From: Catellatospora paridis
GTDB lineage: Bacteria > Actinomycetota > Actinomycetes > Mycobacteriales > Micromonosporaceae
Direction: 5' to 3'
DNA length: 64,000 nucleotides
Assembly (NCBI RefSeq): GCF_009720365.1
Contig: NZ_ML769324.1
Coordinates: forward strand, 94,195-158,194
A program made the translations under genes and the position numbers. The notes beneath the pieces were generated by a model. The model ran no database searches, had not been told where the DNA came from, and was given only the letters and a program-made list of their open reading frames with translations. Shown here in pieces: positions 43,601 through 51,138 of this stretch. Positions within the stretch are counted from its first letter, which is position 1, and the number at the start of each line of letters is the position of its first letter.

Positions 43601-44599
43601 CTGCGCCGCGCGCTGGCCACCCGCCCGGAGCTGGAGCCGTACTTCTCCGAGCACGGGCACGAGCCGTTCTTCGTCAAGAACATCGAGCGGGTGCAGGGCG
43701 ACGAGCGCGACGCGGTGATCCTGACCGTCGGCTACCCGAAGGGCCTGGACGGGCGGATGCTCTACCGCTTCGGGCCGCTGAACACCAAGGGCGGCCACCG
43801 GCGGCTCAACGTGGCGATCACGCGGGCCCGCCGCCGGATGACCGTGGTCAGCTCGTTCACCCACCTGGACATGGACCCGCAGCGGCTGCGGGCCGAGGGC
43901 GCGGTGATGCTGCGCGACTTCCTGGCGTACGCCTCCTCCGGCGGCCGTCGCGAGACCCTGGCCACGGTCACCGCGCCGGCGCTGAACCCGTTCGAGGCCG
44001 ACGTGCTGGCCAAGCTCACCGCGGCGGGCATCCCGCTGGTGGTGCAGCACGGAGTCGGCGGGCACCGGATCGACTTCGCCGCAACGCACCCGGACGACCC
44101 GGAGCGGCTGGTGCTGGCGATCGAGGCCGACGGGGCGTCGTACCACGCCTCGCCGACCGTGCGCGACCGCGACCGCCTGCGCCAGCAGCACCTGGAGCGG
44201 CTGGGCTGGCGCTTCCACCGGATCTGGTCCACCGACTGGATGCGCCAGCGCGAGGTGGAGATCGCCAAGGCGCGGGCCGTGTACGACCTCGCGGTGTCGG
44301 AGTCGGCCGGGCTGCCGATCGACACCGTCGCCGAGGGCGTCACCCTGCGGCTGCCGTCGGCGACCGCGCGCCGCGCCCCGAAGCCCGAACTGCCGCCGGC
44401 CACGCAGATCACCGAGGTGCCGCGGCAGACGCTGGTCGAGCTGATCCGCTGGATCGAGAGCGACGGCCTCAACCGTACCGAGGACGAGGTCGTCGCCGAG
44501 GCCACCACGCAGCTGGGCTTCACCCGCCGCGGCCCGCGCATCACCGAGACGCTGCGCCAGGCCCGGCGCGAGGCGGTGGGCGTCGAGCCTACTTCTTGA
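40613..44599 (+). CDS. DUF4011 - SF1 helicase - REase-like protein (Hhe-like)
   Basis: 1328 residues. An N-terminal DUF4011-type region (about 10-230: DDSGRNQLAYYRD, LTVRTTSAAETDFALTLDPE) comes first. A superfamily 1 helicase core is then split by a long insert: Walker A KGPPGTGKSQT (about 293) and Walker B FDEASQVEPV (about 822), followed by VAGDEHQLPPT. A C-terminal Vsr/MTES_1575-like nuclease domain shows HRIDFA and LAIEADGASYH (about 1150-1175), followed by WRFHRIWSTDW and a short helical tail. This matches the DUF4011-helicase-Vsr architecture (Hhe) reported as phage defence. GTG 40613 has CATCGT 6 nt upstream. The last 11 nt overlap a convergent NUDIX gene. Confidence 0.83.
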   Translation: MTVSDSAPQLPQPSHVALATRRWADALVDDSGRNQLAYYRDLRAGTLRLDGARPEAVTVLTAGRTVTLRQLFPDDVAHADAMRRARTIRTRMRTLAEERGVDVGYLASGIASWWEADRTPRSPVLLHRLTVRTTSAAETDFALTLDPEPTVNPVLLFKLFKEHRLDIDPETLLDALPEGPYDPAPLFEQLAKAAQDVRGFTVSPELLVGTFLYEKLPMVADITEHSELLESSEVIAALAGDPRALSELYATAPVEADAPDRLPPADEFLVLDADSSQSYAVNAAVAGHHLVVKGPPGTGKSQTIANMIMALAARGRTALFVAEKRAAIDAVLDRLNQVGLDDLVQNLHGDQSSRRELARALDSRLQRARHETRPTTEDTDRSLVDARTALSAHHAALHTKHDPWGLSMFELQSRLLGISPADMTPQRWSGDDLARLDAPTAARLRAAVTELAQLGAFDAEPGPGPWVRSTIPDRAAAQSAYALAGQAATTLAPARQQLTALAAQLGLSVPGTLSSAQKMAALLSEVDATLRRLRPEAYTADLSAWVTASATGPERDGMGFWPRRKVLKQIRAHWLAPGRPSTAELHEAAVAAADQLARWRVVSRDGQPPRTSPSAAASLAVFAGFTGALESLRGYVPIDNDDLGLLQPELDRLAGDQADLLRTARRNELAASLVEWRARRLLDELAVRGVGGDTKRAGAAFDHAWLSSVLEHVRFTDEHLSTFHGAALHAAVTEFHTADAAHITAAAQRVRHLAARNLMAVLDEFPEQQQLVRREAAKKARHLPVRRLFEQAPDALTALKPCWAMSPLLVSQVLPARVLFDVVIFDEASQVEPVDGVPAIMRGRQVVVAGDEHQLPPTNFFQRADGDADTPDDGTALGDDVESLLQAFAHTLPLPQVRHLAWHYRSRDERLIAFSDRHVYAPNGNALTTFPGADAGDCISHVLVTGEADPDASAESGSAEVRRVVELILAHAAQRPAESLGVITMGITHAERVDAALRRALATRPELEPYFSEHGHEPFFVKNIERVQGDERDAVILTVGYPKGLDGRMLYRFGPLNTKGGHRRLNVAITRARRRMTVVSSFTHLDMDPQRLRAEGAVMLRDFLAYASSGGRRETLATVTAPALNPFEADVLAKLTAAGIPLVVQHGVGGHRIDFAATHPDDPERLVLAIEADGASYHASPTVRDRDRLRQQHLERLGWRFHRIWSTDWMRQREVEIAKARAVYDLAVSESAGLPIDTVAEGVTLRLPSATARRAPKPELPPATQITEVPRQTLVELIRWIESDGLNRTEDEVVAEATTQLGFTRRGPRITETLRQARREAVGVEPTS

Positions 44600-45035
44600 C
44601 GGCGGTGCGCAGCACGTCGCGCACCGCGTCGAGCATGGGGATGGAGTCCAGTTCGGAGGCGCTGTGCCAGCTGGGCTCCACCATGATGCCGTCGGGCTGG
44701 GGACGCAGGTCGCCGCCGAGCACGGTCACGCCGTAGAGCATGAACACGCCGTGGAAGTCGATGCCGCCGGTCAGCTGCCGGTGGTCGGAACCGACCTCCA
44801 GCAGCCCGTCGACCCGGACCTCCAGGCCGGTGGTCTCGGCGAACTCGCGCACCACCGTCTCGGCCGGGTGCTCGCCGTGCTCGATGGTGCCGCCGGGCGG
44901 CATCCACTTGCCCAGGTCCCCGTGGGCGCTGCGGCCGATCTGCACGAGCAGCACGGTGTCGCCCTCGCGCGCCAATCCGTACGCCGAGACCCGCTGCCAC
45001 TGCCTGACCATCGTCACGATGAGAAAGCCTGCCAT
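44589..45035 (-). CDS. NUDIX-domain protein with altered Nudix box
   Basis: 148 residues. The NUDIX fold is visible (VSAYGLAREGDTVLLVQIG) and the box reads GGTIEHGEHPAETVVREFAE then TTG. The second Glu of the REuxEExGu core is replaced by Thr. That residue is a key Mg ligand in MutT, so catalysis may be altered or lost. The start is uncertain: ATG 45035 or ATG 45011, neither with a strong ribosome site. It converges on the helicase gene with an 11-nt overlap. Confidence 0.75.
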   Translation of the reverse strand: MAGFLIVTMVRQWQRVSAYGLAREGDTVLLVQIGRSAHGDLGKWMPPGGTIEHGEHPAETVVREFAETTGLEVRVDGLLEVGSDHRQLTGGIDFHGVFMLYGVTVLGGDLRPQPDGIMVEPSWHSASELDSIPMLDAVRDVLRTAVKK

Positions 45036-45267
45036 GTTCTCGCGCGGTCGCACAGATGGTCGAACCGCTGATTCGCCACTCAGAGCACTTCTTCCTGCTC
45101 ACACCGGCCGGAATTCACCTCGGCCCGGACTCCCCGCTTCGCGTGCCCTGCGGGTGGACGTGCTGCGAACAGCGGGTTGACCGCGCAGATTTCACCGGTT
45201 CGGAGGAGGCGAAGTCGGCCTTTCGACGAAACGGCAATGACATGCGTCACGGCCTATGCTCGCGGTC

Positions 45268-45615
45268 ATGGCACGTGACCCCGACTTCGACCCCTGCAAG
45301 CTGGTCGAGCACGACTCCGGTGAGTTCAGCCTGACCTTCGACGACTTCGACGACTATGTGGACATCTTCGACGAGCAGGGCTGGCTCGGCAACGGCTACG
45401 CCTGGGAGGGCGTGGTGCAGGTGCTGCTGGCCGAACGCACGCCGGAGGTGCTCGACCTGGTCGAGTTCGACTCCGAGGCCGACCTGTTCTCGGTGCGCGC
45501 CGCCGAGACCGAGCCGCTGCTCGAGGTGGCCGCGACCATCCGCGACGCGGTCGTCGACCTCGACGTGCTGGCCGACGCCATCACCCGCGCCGAGGAACAG
45601 GGCCTGCTCGACTGA
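45268..45615 (+). CDS. Imm51-like immunity family protein
   Basis: 115 residues, very acidic. The pattern DDYVDIFDEQGWLGNGYAW then EGVVQVLL, and later EADLFSVRA, resembles the Imm51 family of polymorphic-toxin immunity proteins, which is often found alone in actinobacteria. No toxin gene is adjacent. TATGCT (45255-45260) is 7 nt before ATG 45268, so probably leaderless. Family assignment is from memory of the pattern and moderately sure. Confidence 0.68.
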   Translation: MARDPDFDPCKLVEHDSGEFSLTFDDFDDYVDIFDEQGWLGNGYAWEGVVQVLLAERTPEVLDLVEFDSEADLFSVRAAETEPLLEVAATIRDAVVDLDVLADAITRAEEQGLLD

Positions 45616-45656
45616 ATTCGGGTGCCCCGGCCGGGTGAATCGATTAGGTTCCGCGC

Positions 45657-46694
45657 ATGGCCGTGAGCTATCCGCCCAAGCCCCGCCCCGGTGACCGCAT
45701 CGCGATCCTGTCGCCCAGTGCGGGGCTGCCCGCGGTCTTCCCGGACGTGTACGAGCTGGGCCTGTCCCGGCTGCGCGACGAGTTCGGGCTGATCCCGGTG
45801 GAGTTCCCGACCACCCGCGCGCCCGCCGCCTCCGCGCGTGAGCGCGCCCATGACATCACCGCGGCCTTCGCCGACCCGTCGATCAGCGCGGTCATGGCCA
45901 GCATCGGCGGCGACGACCAGATCACCGTGCTGCGCCACCTCGACGACGACGTGATCCGGGCCAACCCCAAGCCGTTCTTCGGCTTCTCCGACAACACCAA
46001 CCTGCTCAACCACCTGTTCGGGCTCGGTGTGGTCGCCTTCCACGGCGGCGCGGTGATGACCTCGCTGGCCCGGGGCGGCGCGATGCACCCGCTGTCGGCG
46101 AGCAGCCTGCGCGCGGCCCTCTTCACGCCGGGCTGGCACGAGCTGACCGCGTCGGCCGACTTCTGCGACGAGCCGAACGACTGGGCCGACGCCTCGCTGC
46201 GCCACGTGCCGCCGCGGATGTGGCCCGTCGACGGCTGGAGCTGGGAAGGACCCCAGCGGCTCGTCGAGGGACCGCTGTGGGGTGGCTGCCTGGAGATCCT
46301 GTCCTGGCTGCTGCAGGCGGGCTTCGTCGCGCCGCCCCAGCGCTTCGACGGGCACCTGCTCGTCATCGAGACCTCGGAGGAGATGCCCGCCGCCGAGGAG
46401 GTCTTCCGGACACTGCGCAACATGGGCGAGCGCGACATGCTGCGGCGCTTCGCCGCCGTGCTGGTCGGACGGCCCAAGGCGTGGAGCTTCGAGCGGCGCT
46501 GCACGGCAGAGCAGAAGGCGGTGTACCGGGACGAGCAGCGCGACGCGGTCCGCCGGGCCGTGGCGGCGTATGCGCCTGACGCGGTGCTCGTGTTCGACCT
46601 CGACCTCGGTCACACCGACCCGCAGCTGATCCTGCCGATCGGCGGGGACGTGCGGGTCGACGGCGTGCAGCGGCGGATCAGCGTGCGCTACTGA
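45657..46694 (+). CDS. S66 family peptidase (LD-carboxypeptidase / MccF-like)
   Basis: 345 residues. The Ser-Glu-His triad of S66 is visible: nucleophile in FFGFSDNTNLL (Ser about 110), Glu in WGGCLEILSW (about 212) and His in LGHTDPQLILP (about 319). S66 enzymes trim the stem peptide of peptidoglycan (LdcA) or hydrolyse microcin C-type antibiotics (MccF). The long body and the FHGGAVMTS segment fit the MccF branch better. TAGGTT (45645-45650) is 6 nt before ATG 45657 (leaderless). It lies 41 nt after the Imm51-like gene. Confidence 0.85.
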   Translation: MAVSYPPKPRPGDRIAILSPSAGLPAVFPDVYELGLSRLRDEFGLIPVEFPTTRAPAASARERAHDITAAFADPSISAVMASIGGDDQITVLRHLDDDVIRANPKPFFGFSDNTNLLNHLFGLGVVAFHGGAVMTSLARGGAMHPLSASSLRAALFTPGWHELTASADFCDEPNDWADASLRHVPPRMWPVDGWSWEGPQRLVEGPLWGGCLEILSWLLQAGFVAPPQRFDGHLLVIETSEEMPAAEEVFRTLRNMGERDMLRRFAAVLVGRPKAWSFERRCTAEQKAVYRDEQRDAVRRAVAAYAPDAVLVFDLDLGHTDPQLILPIGGDVRVDGVQRRISVRY

Positions 46695-46698
46695 GCGG

Positions 46699-47748
46699 TC
46701 ACGGCTGCTCGGGTGGCGCGATGACGGCGACCCGGGTCTGCGGCAGGCCCTCCGGGTGGTGCTCGCGCACGTACGCGATGAGCTTCTCGCGGATCTCGCA
46801 GCGCAGGTCGTATGCCTTCGCGGCGTCGTCGGCCGAGGCCAGCACGCGTACCGCCATGGTGGTCTCGGTGGTGTCGACGACCTGCAGCACCCAGTCCCGG
46901 CGGTCCCACAGCGGCGACGCCTCCACGACGCGCTGCGCCTCGGCGCGCAGCGCGTCGACCGGCATGCGGTGGTCCAGGTAGAGGATCGCCGCGCCCAGCA
47001 CCCGGGAGTCGTTGCGGGTCCAGTGCTGGAACGGGGTGGTGGTGAAGTAGGTGGTGGGCAGCACCAGCCGCCGCTCGTCCCACAGCCGCACGACGACGTA
47101 GGTCAGCCGCAGCTCCTCGATGCGGCCCCACTCCCCCTCGACCACCACCACGTCGTCGAGGCGCAGCTCGTCGGTGAAGGCCAGTTGCAGGCCGGCGAAG
47201 ATGTGCGCCAGCGTCGCGTGCGCGGCCAGCGCCGCGACCACACCGGCCAGTCCGGCCGACGCCAGCAGGGACGCGCCGAGCGTGCGCAGCGGCGCGAAGG
47301 TCATCAGGATCGACGCGACGGCCAGCACGGTGACGGTGACCGCGGTGAGCCGGCGCAGCATGCCGATGCGGGTGCGGGCCCGCCGGTAGCGCCGGTTGTC
47401 GGCCACGTCCACGGGAAGCCGCCGGAACGCCGCGTCCTCCAGCACGAACAGCACCCGCACCGCCAGCCAGGCCGACGCCCCGATCAGAGCGATGACCAGG
47501 GCGTGGTGCACCATCTCCCGGGCCGACCCGGCGAGGTCGGTGAACGGCAGAGCCACCAGCAGGGCCACCACCACGAGCATGGCCCGCCACGGGCGGCGGC
47601 AGGCCTGGCTGAGCTGCTCCATGAAGCGGCGGTACCGGCGGCGGCCGACCCGGCGCACGATCAGCGCGGACAGCCATCCGGCGACCATGGCCGCCAGCAG
47701 CGCCGCGGTCACCACCACCACGGCACGCAGCAGCCGCTCGGCGTCCAT
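46699..47748 (-). CDS. Mechanosensitive ion channel (MscS family)
   Basis: 349 residues. Three or four N-terminal hydrophobic segments precede a pore-lining helix rich in Gly/Ala (LLASAGLAGVVAALAAHATLA, in part). The MscS beta domain follows (DELRLDDVVVVEGEWGRIEE, RRLVLPTTYFTTTPFQHW) and then the C-terminal alpha/beta domain. It releases solutes on osmotic downshock. ATG 47748 has GGAG 8 nt upstream. It converges with the S66 gene 4 nt away. Confidence 0.88.
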   Translation of the reverse strand: MDAERLLRAVVVVTAALLAAMVAGWLSALIVRRVGRRRYRRFMEQLSQACRRPWRAMLVVVALLVALPFTDLAGSAREMVHHALVIALIGASAWLAVRVLFVLEDAAFRRLPVDVADNRRYRRARTRIGMLRRLTAVTVTVLAVASILMTFAPLRTLGASLLASAGLAGVVAALAAHATLAHIFAGLQLAFTDELRLDDVVVVEGEWGRIEELRLTYVVVRLWDERRLVLPTTYFTTTPFQHWTRNDSRVLGAAILYLDHRMPVDALRAEAQRVVEASPLWDRRDWVLQVVDTTETTMAVRVLASADDAAKAYDLRCEIREKLIAYVREHHPEGLPQTRVAVIAPPEQP

Positions 47749-47837
47749 CAGCGGACTCCGGGACAGGTCGGCACGTCGTCACCGTTCACCGTTTCAATGA
47801 TCACGTCGCCACCCCTACCCGGGCGGCCGTATGCAAA

Positions 47838-47873
47838 ACGCCGCCCGCACCCGGTCACGGGTGCGGGCGGCGT
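47838..47873 (-). terminator. Intrinsic terminator of the lipoprotein gene
   Basis: ACGCCGCCCGCACCCG (47838-47853) pairs perfectly with CGGGTGCGGGCGGCGT (47858-47873) around a 4-nt loop. On the minus strand it is followed by TTTT, one of the few classical U-tracts in the window. It lies 17 nt after the lipoprotein stop. Confidence 0.85.
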
Positions 47874-47889
47874 CAGCGCCGTGGCGGTG

Positions 47890-48669
47890 TCAGAGCGTGG
47901 CCAGCAGCGCGGCCGGGGCCTCGACGATCTCGCCGGTCGGCTTCTCGATGGTCACCGGAGCCCCGAAGTCGCTGTAGGCGATCGTCATGTCGCCCACGCC
48001 CGCGGTCGGGGCCAGCCCGCCGAGGGCGACCGTCATCGTGGTCAGCCGGCCCTGGCCGTCGATGGTCGCCGTGAACGGCACGGCCTTGATCTTGTCACCG
48101 AGCGTGCCGACCAGGGCCGGGTTCATCGACGGCGACTGGGACAGGTCCAGCACACCCTTGACCTTGCCGGTCCCGTCCCACTGCACCTGCGCGGCCGTGG
48201 TCAGCATCTTGGCGCTGTACGACGGGTCCTCGATCGACTTGCGCAGCGAGCTCTGCGCGCCGAGCTTCGAGACGTCGATGTGCATCCAGCCCTTCGGCAT
48301 GCCGGGCACGCCGTCGGCCTTCATGTACACCTGGTCGGCGAGCTGGAGGACCTCCATCTTGAGGGTCAGCACGTCCATCACCGAGGCGGACTTCCTACCC
48401 GGGCCGTCGAGCTGGCCCGTGATCTTCACGGCCGCGCCCCCGCCGGCCATGCTCATCGTCATCTTGGCGGTGGTGTCCTTGAACTTGGCCGCCGCCGCGG
48501 CGAGCGCGTCGGACGCCGAGCCCTGCGCCGCCGCCGGCGCGGACGCCGCCGCCGACGTGCTCGCGGACGCGGTCGCGCCCGGCTTGTCGGCCGCCTTGCT
48601 ACAGCCGGTCGCCAGGGTGGCGAGCGCGATCAGGCCTACTGCCGCCACACCGAAACGTCGTGTCTTCAC
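47890..48669 (-). CDS. LppX/LprG-like lipoprotein
   Basis: 259 residues. A lipoprotein signal peptide ends in the lipobox LATGC (Cys about 22). An Ala/Ser-rich linker precedes the LppX_LprAFG-type fold (FKDTTAKMTMSMAGGG, GKVKGVLDLSQSP, FTATIDGQGRLTTM). Such proteins carry hydrophobic lipids or act in lipid/envelope transport on the outer face of the membrane. GTG 48669 has GGAGGG 7 nt upstream. Confidence 0.87.
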   Translation of the reverse strand: MKTRRFGVAAVGLIALATLATGCSKAADKPGATASASTSAAASAPAAAQGSASDALAAAAAKFKDTTAKMTMSMAGGGAAVKITGQLDGPGRKSASVMDVLTLKMEVLQLADQVYMKADGVPGMPKGWMHIDVSKLGAQSSLRKSIEDPSYSAKMLTTAAQVQWDGTGKVKGVLDLSQSPSMNPALVGTLGDKIKAVPFTATIDGQGRLTTMTVALGGLAPTAGVGDMTIAYSDFGAPVTIEKPTGEIVEAPAALLATL

Positions 48670-48895
48670 GTGGTTCCCTCCCCATCGGTGCCCGGATACG
48701 GTCCCGGGGCACAGCTCCAGGAGCCTAGTCAGGCTCCGCCATGGTCGCCTCTCGGGACGACACAGCCTTGACGGGGCACCCGGTCTCCGTGATGATCGAC
48801 TGCACCTGTCGCGACCTCGGCGGACACCGCATGACCTCGGCTGCGGACCGTACGGGCTGAAACGTCGACTACCCATCGACGAAAGGCGACACACC

Positions 48896-49813
48896 ATGCG
48901 TGTTCCTCATCACCCTGAACTCGGCGTGCTGGTGCTCGGCGGCGCGGGCGTGGACACCATCGTGCAGGTACCGCAGCTGCCGCTGCCCTACGCGGACAGC
49001 CACCTGGTCCCGGCGATCACCACGCGGGCCGGGCAGACCGGGGACTTCCTGGCGCTCGGGCTGCACGCGCTGGGCCTGCCGGTCCACCACGTCGACGTGC
49101 TCGGCGACGACCCGGAGGGCGCGCTGGTGCGGGCCCTGCACGAGAAGTCGGGCATCGTGTTCACCGCGCTGCCGAGCAGCACCGGCACCAAACGTGCGGT
49201 CAACCTGGTGGACCCGGCCGGGCGGCGGCTGTCGCTGTACGACATCAGCCGCGGCGGCGAGCACGACCGCTTCCCGGAGCCGCTGCTGGCCGAGCTGGCC
49301 GCGGGCTGCCGGCACGTGCACGTGTGCATCACCCATCCGGGGGCGTACGCCCTGGCGCAGCTCGCGGACCTGGACGTGACCGTCTCCACGGACCTGCACA
49401 ACTGGGACGGCGCAAACCCGTACCACGAGCAGTTCGCCGCGGCCGCCGACGTGGTCTTCGTCTCGGCGACGGCGCTGGCCGACCCCGAGGCGGCGCTGCG
49501 CCGGGTGCTGGCGCTGGGCCGGGCGCGGATCGCGGTCGCCACCGACGGCGACCGGGGCGGTCACCTGCTCACCCGCGACGACGGCACGGTGCGCCGGTTC
49601 GCCGCGGTGACCCCGCCGCGGCCGGTCGTGGACTCCAACGGCGCGGGTGACGCGTTCGCTGCCGGGTTCCTGTATGGACTGCTCACCGGTTTGCCGCCGG
49701 AGCGGTGCGCGACGTACGGTGCGATTGCCGGGGCGCACGCGTGCACGGTCGCGGCGACCGAAGTGGACCCGCTGGACCGGTCCGCGCTTCTGGCACGCGC
49801 CACGACGTTTTGA
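48896..49813 (+). CDS. PfkB family carbohydrate kinase
   Basis: 305 residues. PfkB features: GGAGVDTIVQVPQLP at the start, RAGQTGDFLALGL, and the C-terminal DSNGAGDAFAAGFLYG with the catalytic Asp (about 251). It phosphorylates a sugar or nucleoside; the substrate cannot be told from the sequence. ATG 48896 has AAAGG about 9 nt upstream. It is divergent from the lipoprotein gene across 226 nt. Confidence 0.86.
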   Translation: MRVPHHPELGVLVLGGAGVDTIVQVPQLPLPYADSHLVPAITTRAGQTGDFLALGLHALGLPVHHVDVLGDDPEGALVRALHEKSGIVFTALPSSTGTKRAVNLVDPAGRRLSLYDISRGGEHDRFPEPLLAELAAGCRHVHVCITHPGAYALAQLADLDVTVSTDLHNWDGANPYHEQFAAAADVVFVSATALADPEAALRRVLALGRARIAVATDGDRGGHLLTRDDGTVRRFAAVTPPRPVVDSNGAGDAFAAGFLYGLLTGLPPERCATYGAIAGAHACTVAATEVDPLDRSALLARATTF

Positions 49814-49841
49814 GTGGTGCGCGTGCGGTTACATGGGGTGC

Positions 49842-50024
49842 ATGAGCCTGCTGTTCCGCAAGTCCTTCAAATTCGGCCCCCTGCGGTTCAACTTCACCAA
49901 GGGCGGCATGTCCTCCTGGAGTCTGCGCATCGGTCGCTGGTCGTGGAACTCCCGCACCCGTGCCCACCGCGTCGACCTGCCCGGCCCGTGGTCCTGGAAG
50001 CAGGACAAGGGCGGCAAGAGCTGA
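49842..50024 (+). CDS. DUF4236 family small protein
   Basis: 60 residues, basic and aromatic. MSLLFRKSFKFGPLRFNF and TKGGMSSWSLRIG are the DUF4236 hallmark, a short beta-rich unit of unknown function. ATG 49842 lies in frame downstream of PfkB but separated by its stop. GGTTACATGG (49827-49836), a half-site of the CGNR/VOC palindrome, precedes the start by 5 nt. It converges with the CGNR gene with one base between the stops. Confidence 0.78.
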   Translation: MSLLFRKSFKFGPLRFNFTKGGMSSWSLRIGRWSWNSRTRAHRVDLPGPWSWKQDKGGKS

Positions 50025-50025
50025 G

Positions 50026-50631
50026 CTAACCCGGCTCAGGTGCGCGCCGCTCCCGCAGGGCGCGCACCTTGCTGCGGTTGCCGCAGCGTTCCATCGAGCA
50101 CCAGCGGCGGCTGCCGGGCCGCGAGGTGTCCAGGAAGACCAGCCCGCACCGGTTCCCGCCGCACTCGCGCACCCGGTCGGCGTGCGGGCCGGTCAGCACA
50201 TCGACGACGTCGCGCGCGACGGCCGACAGCAGCTGCGTGCCGGTGGCGGGCAGCGTCCACTCCCGACCGAAGCCGGACCCTGTGACCTGCAGCCGGGGGG
50301 CCAGCGGCGGTTGCGCCGCGGCGTCGTCGACCAGTGTCGCGATCCCCGGCGGGACCGGGCGGCCCCGTATCAGCGCCCAGGCCAGCTCCCACAACCCGTC
50401 GCGCAGCCGCACCAGGTCCGCCAGCTCGCCCGCGGTGACGTGCACCCGGCCCGGGTCCAGGCGCAACCGGCTCTGCCCCGCCCAGGTGGCGAGGTCGGCG
50501 GGCGCGTGCAGCGTCTCGAACACCGCGAGGTCACCCGGGCCGCCGGAGACCAGCAGGTCCAGCCAGAGCGTGCCGGGATCGAACCGGAACACGCCACCCG
50601 ACGGTGGACGCAACACGAAGCCCGGTTCCAT
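50026..50631 (-). CDS. CGNR zinc-finger regulator (ABATE domain)
   Basis: 201 residues. An N-terminal ABATE-like domain is followed by a CGNR zinc finger: ECGGNRCGLVFLDTSRPGS then RRWCSMERCGNRSKV. These are stress-type DNA-binding proteins of actinobacteria. ATG 50631 lies inside the palindrome at 50628-50656. TATAGT on the minus strand stands 6 nt before it, so the gene is leaderless and probably autoregulated. It is divergent from a VOC protein. Confidence 0.85.
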   Translation of the reverse strand: MEPGFVLRPPSGGVFRFDPGTLWLDLLVSGGPGDLAVFETLHAPADLATWAGQSRLRLDPGRVHVTAGELADLVRLRDGLWELAWALIRGRPVPPGIATLVDDAAAQPPLAPRLQVTGSGFGREWTLPATGTQLLSAVARDVVDVLTGPHADRVRECGGNRCGLVFLDTSRPGSRRWCSMERCGNRSKVRALRERRAPEPG

Positions 50632-50656
50632 GTAACCACTATATGTGGTTACATGG
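50628..50656. promoter_or_regulatory. 29-bp palindrome between the CGNR and VOC genes
   Basis: Perfect 12-bp arms CCATGTAACCAC (50628-50639) and GTGGTTACATGG (50645-50656) surround TATAT. It contains the CGNR start codon and lies 32 nt before the VOC start. It is the best operator candidate in the window. The CGNR protein itself is the likely binder. Confidence 0.75.
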
Positions 50657-50688
50657 CGGTGGTACAGACCGGACGAGAGGAGAGCGTC

Positions 50689-51138
50689 ATGGCACTGGAC
50701 TGGAAGGTCGTCATCGACTGCGCCGACCCGCACGCGCAGACCGCGTTCTGGGCGCAGGCCCTGGGTTACCAGGTCGAGGACAACTCCGCGCTGATCGAGC
50801 AGCTGGTCGGTCAAGGTGTGCTCAGCGAGGACCTCTACCTGGAGGTCGACGGCCGCAAGGCCTTCCGTGACCTGGCCGCGGTGCGTCACCCCGACGACCC
50901 GGTGCAGCCGGTCAGCGGCACCGGCCTCGGCCGCCGCCTGCTGTTCCAGCGGGTGCCCGAGCGCAAGCAGGGCAAGAACCGGCTGCACCTGGACCTGCAC
51001 GCCGGGCCGGAGCGCCGCGACGGCGAGGTCAAGCGCCTCGAAGGCCTCGGCGCCACGATCCTGCGCGAGGTGCAGGAGCCGGGCACCCACCACGTGGTGC
51101 TGGCCGACCCCGAGGGCAACGAGTTCTGCGTGCAGTGA
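50689..51138 (+). CDS. VOC (glyoxalase-like) family protein
   Basis: 149 residues. One VOC domain with paired beta-alpha-beta units: DWKVVIDCADPHAQTAFWAQ, ALGYQVEDN, RLHLDLHAGP, and a late HHVVLADPEGNEFCV with the usual Glu. Members are dioxygenases, isomerases or antibiotic-binding proteins. ATG 50689 has AGGAGAG 4 nt upstream. It is divergent from the CGNR regulator and shares its palindrome, suggesting it is the regulated target. Confidence 0.87.
   Translation: MALDWKVVIDCADPHAQTAFWAQALGYQVEDNSALIEQLVGQGVLSEDLYLEVDGRKAFRDLAAVRHPDDPVQPVSGTGLGRRLLFQRVPERKQGKNRLHLDLHAGPERRDGEVKRLEGLGATILREVQEPGTHHVVLADPEGNEFCVQ

Noticed and set aside
40361-44218. Very long minus-strand open frame opposite the helicase
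   Set aside because: Its translation is Arg/Val/Gly/His-rich without motifs and mirrors the codon bias of the plus-strand helicase, which has clear domains.
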